Shown in pieces: positions 5,609-6,898 of a DNA stretch of 6,898 nucleotides. The stretch comes from a bacterium (GTDB lineage: Bacteria > Verrucomicrobiota > Verrucomicrobiae > JAJYAR01): contig JAJYAR010000145.1 in assembly GCA_021779435.1 (NCBI GenBank), forward strand, positions 1-6,898. Reading direction: 5' to 3'. The position numbers and the translations under genes were made by a program. The notes under the pieces are model-generated. The model did not search any database, was not told the DNA's origin, and worked only from the letters and a program-made list of their open reading frames with translations. Every line of letters starts with the position of its first letter. Position 1 is the stretch's first letter.

Positions 5609-6898
5609 ATGAAACTGCTTCATCGCTCGTTCCTGACCTTCGGCGTGTGCACCGCGATCGCCTGTCTGACGCCGCTCCATGCCGGCGAGCCGGACGAAAT
5701 CGCTCCGGTGCGGGCGCCATTCCCGATGCCGCAGTTCGCCCGGCCTGCATTCCCCAACCGGGAGGTCGATATCCGAACGCACGGCGCGGTGGAGGGCGGG
5801 ACACGGAAGAACACGGAGGCATTCGCGCGTGCGATCGCGGCCTGCGCCGATGCGGGTGGCGGACGCGTTCTCGTGCCGGCGGGACGCTGGCTGACCGGCC
5901 CCATTCACCTGCGCAGCAACATCGATCTTCATCTCGCGGAAGGCGCGGAGGTGGTGTTCAGCGACGAATTCGCCGACTACCTTCCCGTCGTTCTCGTGCG
6001 CGTCGGCGGCATCGAGCTCTACAACTACTCGCCGCTGGTTTATGCGCGGGATTGCCGCAACGTGGCGATCACCGGTCCCGGCCGGCTCAACGGCAACGCC
6101 AAGGCCTGGTGGCCGTGGAAGACGAAGGAAACGCGCGAGATCTTCGAGCTCGAGCTGAAGAAGGTGCCGGTCGAGAAGCGGATCTTCGGCACGCCCGAGG
6201 CCGCGATTCGTCCGAATTTCGTCGTGCTCTGGAACTGCGAGAACGTGCTGCTGGAGGGCTTCACCATCGGGAGCGGACCCAACTGGACGATCCATCCCGT
6301 CTATTGCCGCAACGTCATCATCCGGCGCGTCCATGTGGAAACCGACGGTCCGAACAACGACGGCATCGACCCGGATTCCTGTCGCGACGTCCTGATCGAG
6401 CACTGCGTCTTCGACACCGGCGACGACTGTGTCGTGCTGAAATCCGGCTACAACGAGGACGGCTGGAGGGTGGGGCGGCCGACGGAAAATGTCGTGATGC
6501 GCTGGTGTTCCAGCAAGCGCGGCCACGGCGGGTTGGTCATCGGCAGCGAGATGTCCGGCGATGTCCGCAACGTGTATGTGCACGACTGTGACTTCGAGGG
6601 GACCGATCGCGCGATTCGCATCAAGTCGCGCCGCGGGCGCGGCGGCGTGGTGGAGAACGTCCACGCCGAAAACCTCCGCGTGAAGAATCTCAAGTACGAG
6701 GTGGCGATCCTGAACATGGATTACAGCGCCGATCGGAATCAGTTGAAGAACGAGGCTCCGCCGCGCTTCCGCAACATCACCATCCGCAATGTCACCGGCA
6801 CGGGCGCCCCGGTCGCCCTTCGGGTCGAAGGACTGGACGACGCGCCGATCGAGAATTTCGTGTTGGAGCGCCTGGACATCGCATCGAAGGCCGGGATC
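5609..6898 (+). CDS. Secreted GH28 polygalacturonase-type enzyme, 3' end outside the window
   Basis: 430 codons are present, open through the last base. Residues 1-25 form a signal peptide: MKLLHRSF, a hydrophobic core, and LHA before the likely cut at Ala25/Gly26. Residues about 50-430 are the parallel beta-helix of GH28, starting with VDIRTHGAVEGGTRKNTEAF and GGGRVLVPAGRWLTGPIHL. All four family motifs are seen: NNDGIDPDSC (249-258, Asp251), GDDCVVLKSG (271-280, Asp272/Asp273), GHGG (305-308, His306) and RIK (337-339). WTIHPVYCRNVIIRRVHVET, just before motif one, is typical of bacterial exo-acting members. Reaction: hydrolysis of alpha-1,4-galacturonosyl or related pectic bonds; exo versus endo, and galacturonan versus rhamnogalacturonan, cannot be fixed here. 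The start lacks a well-spaced Shine-Dalgarno (GAGG at 5588-5591 is 17 bases away), but the signal peptide supports it. It is divergent from the uronate transporter operon. Confidence 0.9.
   Translation, partial: MKLLHRSFLTFGVCTAIACLTPLHAGEPDEIAPVRAPFPMPQFARPAFPNREVDIRTHGAVEGGTRKNTEAFARAIAACADAGGGRVLVPAGRWLTGPIHLRSNIDLHLAEGAEVVFSDEFADYLPVVLVRVGGIELYNYSPLVYARDCRNVAITGPGRLNGNAKAWWPWKTKETREIFELELKKVPVEKRIFGTPEAAIRPNFVVLWNCENVLLEGFTIGSGPNWTIHPVYCRNVIIRRVHVETDGPNNDGIDPDSCRDVLIEHCVFDTGDDCVVLKSGYNEDGWRVGRPTENVVMRWCSSKRGHGGLVIGSEMSGDVRNVYVHDCDFEGTDRAIRIKSRRGRGGVVENVHAENLRVKNLKYEVAILNMDYSADRNQLKNEAPPRFRNITIRNVTGTGAPVALRVEGLDDAPIENFVLERLDIASKAGI

Noticed and set aside
5392..5610. Upstream start at 5610 for the ExuT-like gene, adding 73 residues
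   Set aside because: The extension is Arg/Ser/Cys-rich and unlike any MFS N-terminus. It would overlap the GH28 start and consume the whole divergent promoter region.
5237..6664. 475-codon minus-strand frame opposite GH28
   Set aside because: The plus strand encodes a signal peptide and all four GH28 motifs in one uninterrupted frame. The antisense frame is a codon-bias shadow.
1..6898. tRNA or rRNA genes, CRISPR array, insertion-sequence ends
   Set aside because: I saw no cloverleaf-like blocks, no regularly spaced repeats with unique spacers and no transposase motifs on either strand. The repeats found are confined to the 5459-5600 intergenic area.

Overview
The window looks like chromosomal DNA from a high-GC bacterium that degrades plant cell walls. 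GC content is roughly two-thirds by eye, apart from a patch near the left end. The gene set is a GH28 pectinase, a hexuronate-type MFS transporter, a GH43 enzyme of the xylosidase/arabinofuranosidase type, and an NTT-like membrane protein with an alpha-helical tail. Weak Shine-Dalgarno signals add to a picture that fits Verrucomicrobiota, most likely Opitutaceae-like. The taxon is an inference from protein style; nothing in the window proves it.

Layout, left to right. Positions 1-122 (minus strand) are a fragment of an RHS/YD-repeat protein. Positions about 110-379 (minus) are an isolated N-terminal beta-sandwich domain of a carbohydrate esterase family 2 (CE2) enzyme, with no start and no catalytic SGNH domain. 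Positions 336-2234 (minus) are a 632-codon reading frame for an NTT/MFS-like membrane transporter with HEAT-like helices. Its last ~12 codons are out-of-frame CE2 sequence, so the true C-terminus is missing. These three pieces are joined by two abrupt junctions within about 400 bp, which means either genome decay and rearrangement or a chimeric assembly.

Positions 2371-3987 (minus) encode a complete GH43 enzyme. Positions 3994-5391 (minus) encode a complete ExuT-like MFS transporter. The two genes are six bases apart and almost certainly form an operon, transporter first. A 217-bp divergent intergenic region (5392-5608) separates that operon from a GH28 polygalacturonase-type gene on the plus strand (5609 to beyond 6898). 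The intergenic region is unusually rich in repeats: a perfect 14-bp inverted repeat, a TGCGC array in 5-bp register, and two 21-bp direct repeats one 31-bp period apart.

Functional reading. The secreted GH28 enzyme would release galacturonate or small oligogalacturonides from pectin, and the ExuT-like protein would import the uronate. The GH43 enzyme has no visible signal peptide and would remove arabinose or xylose from imported or side-chain oligosaccharides. The divergent promoter region suggests both arms are controlled together. I did not see a classical new defence or mobile system. The items most worth checking are the mosaic left end and the repeat-rich divergent regulatory region.
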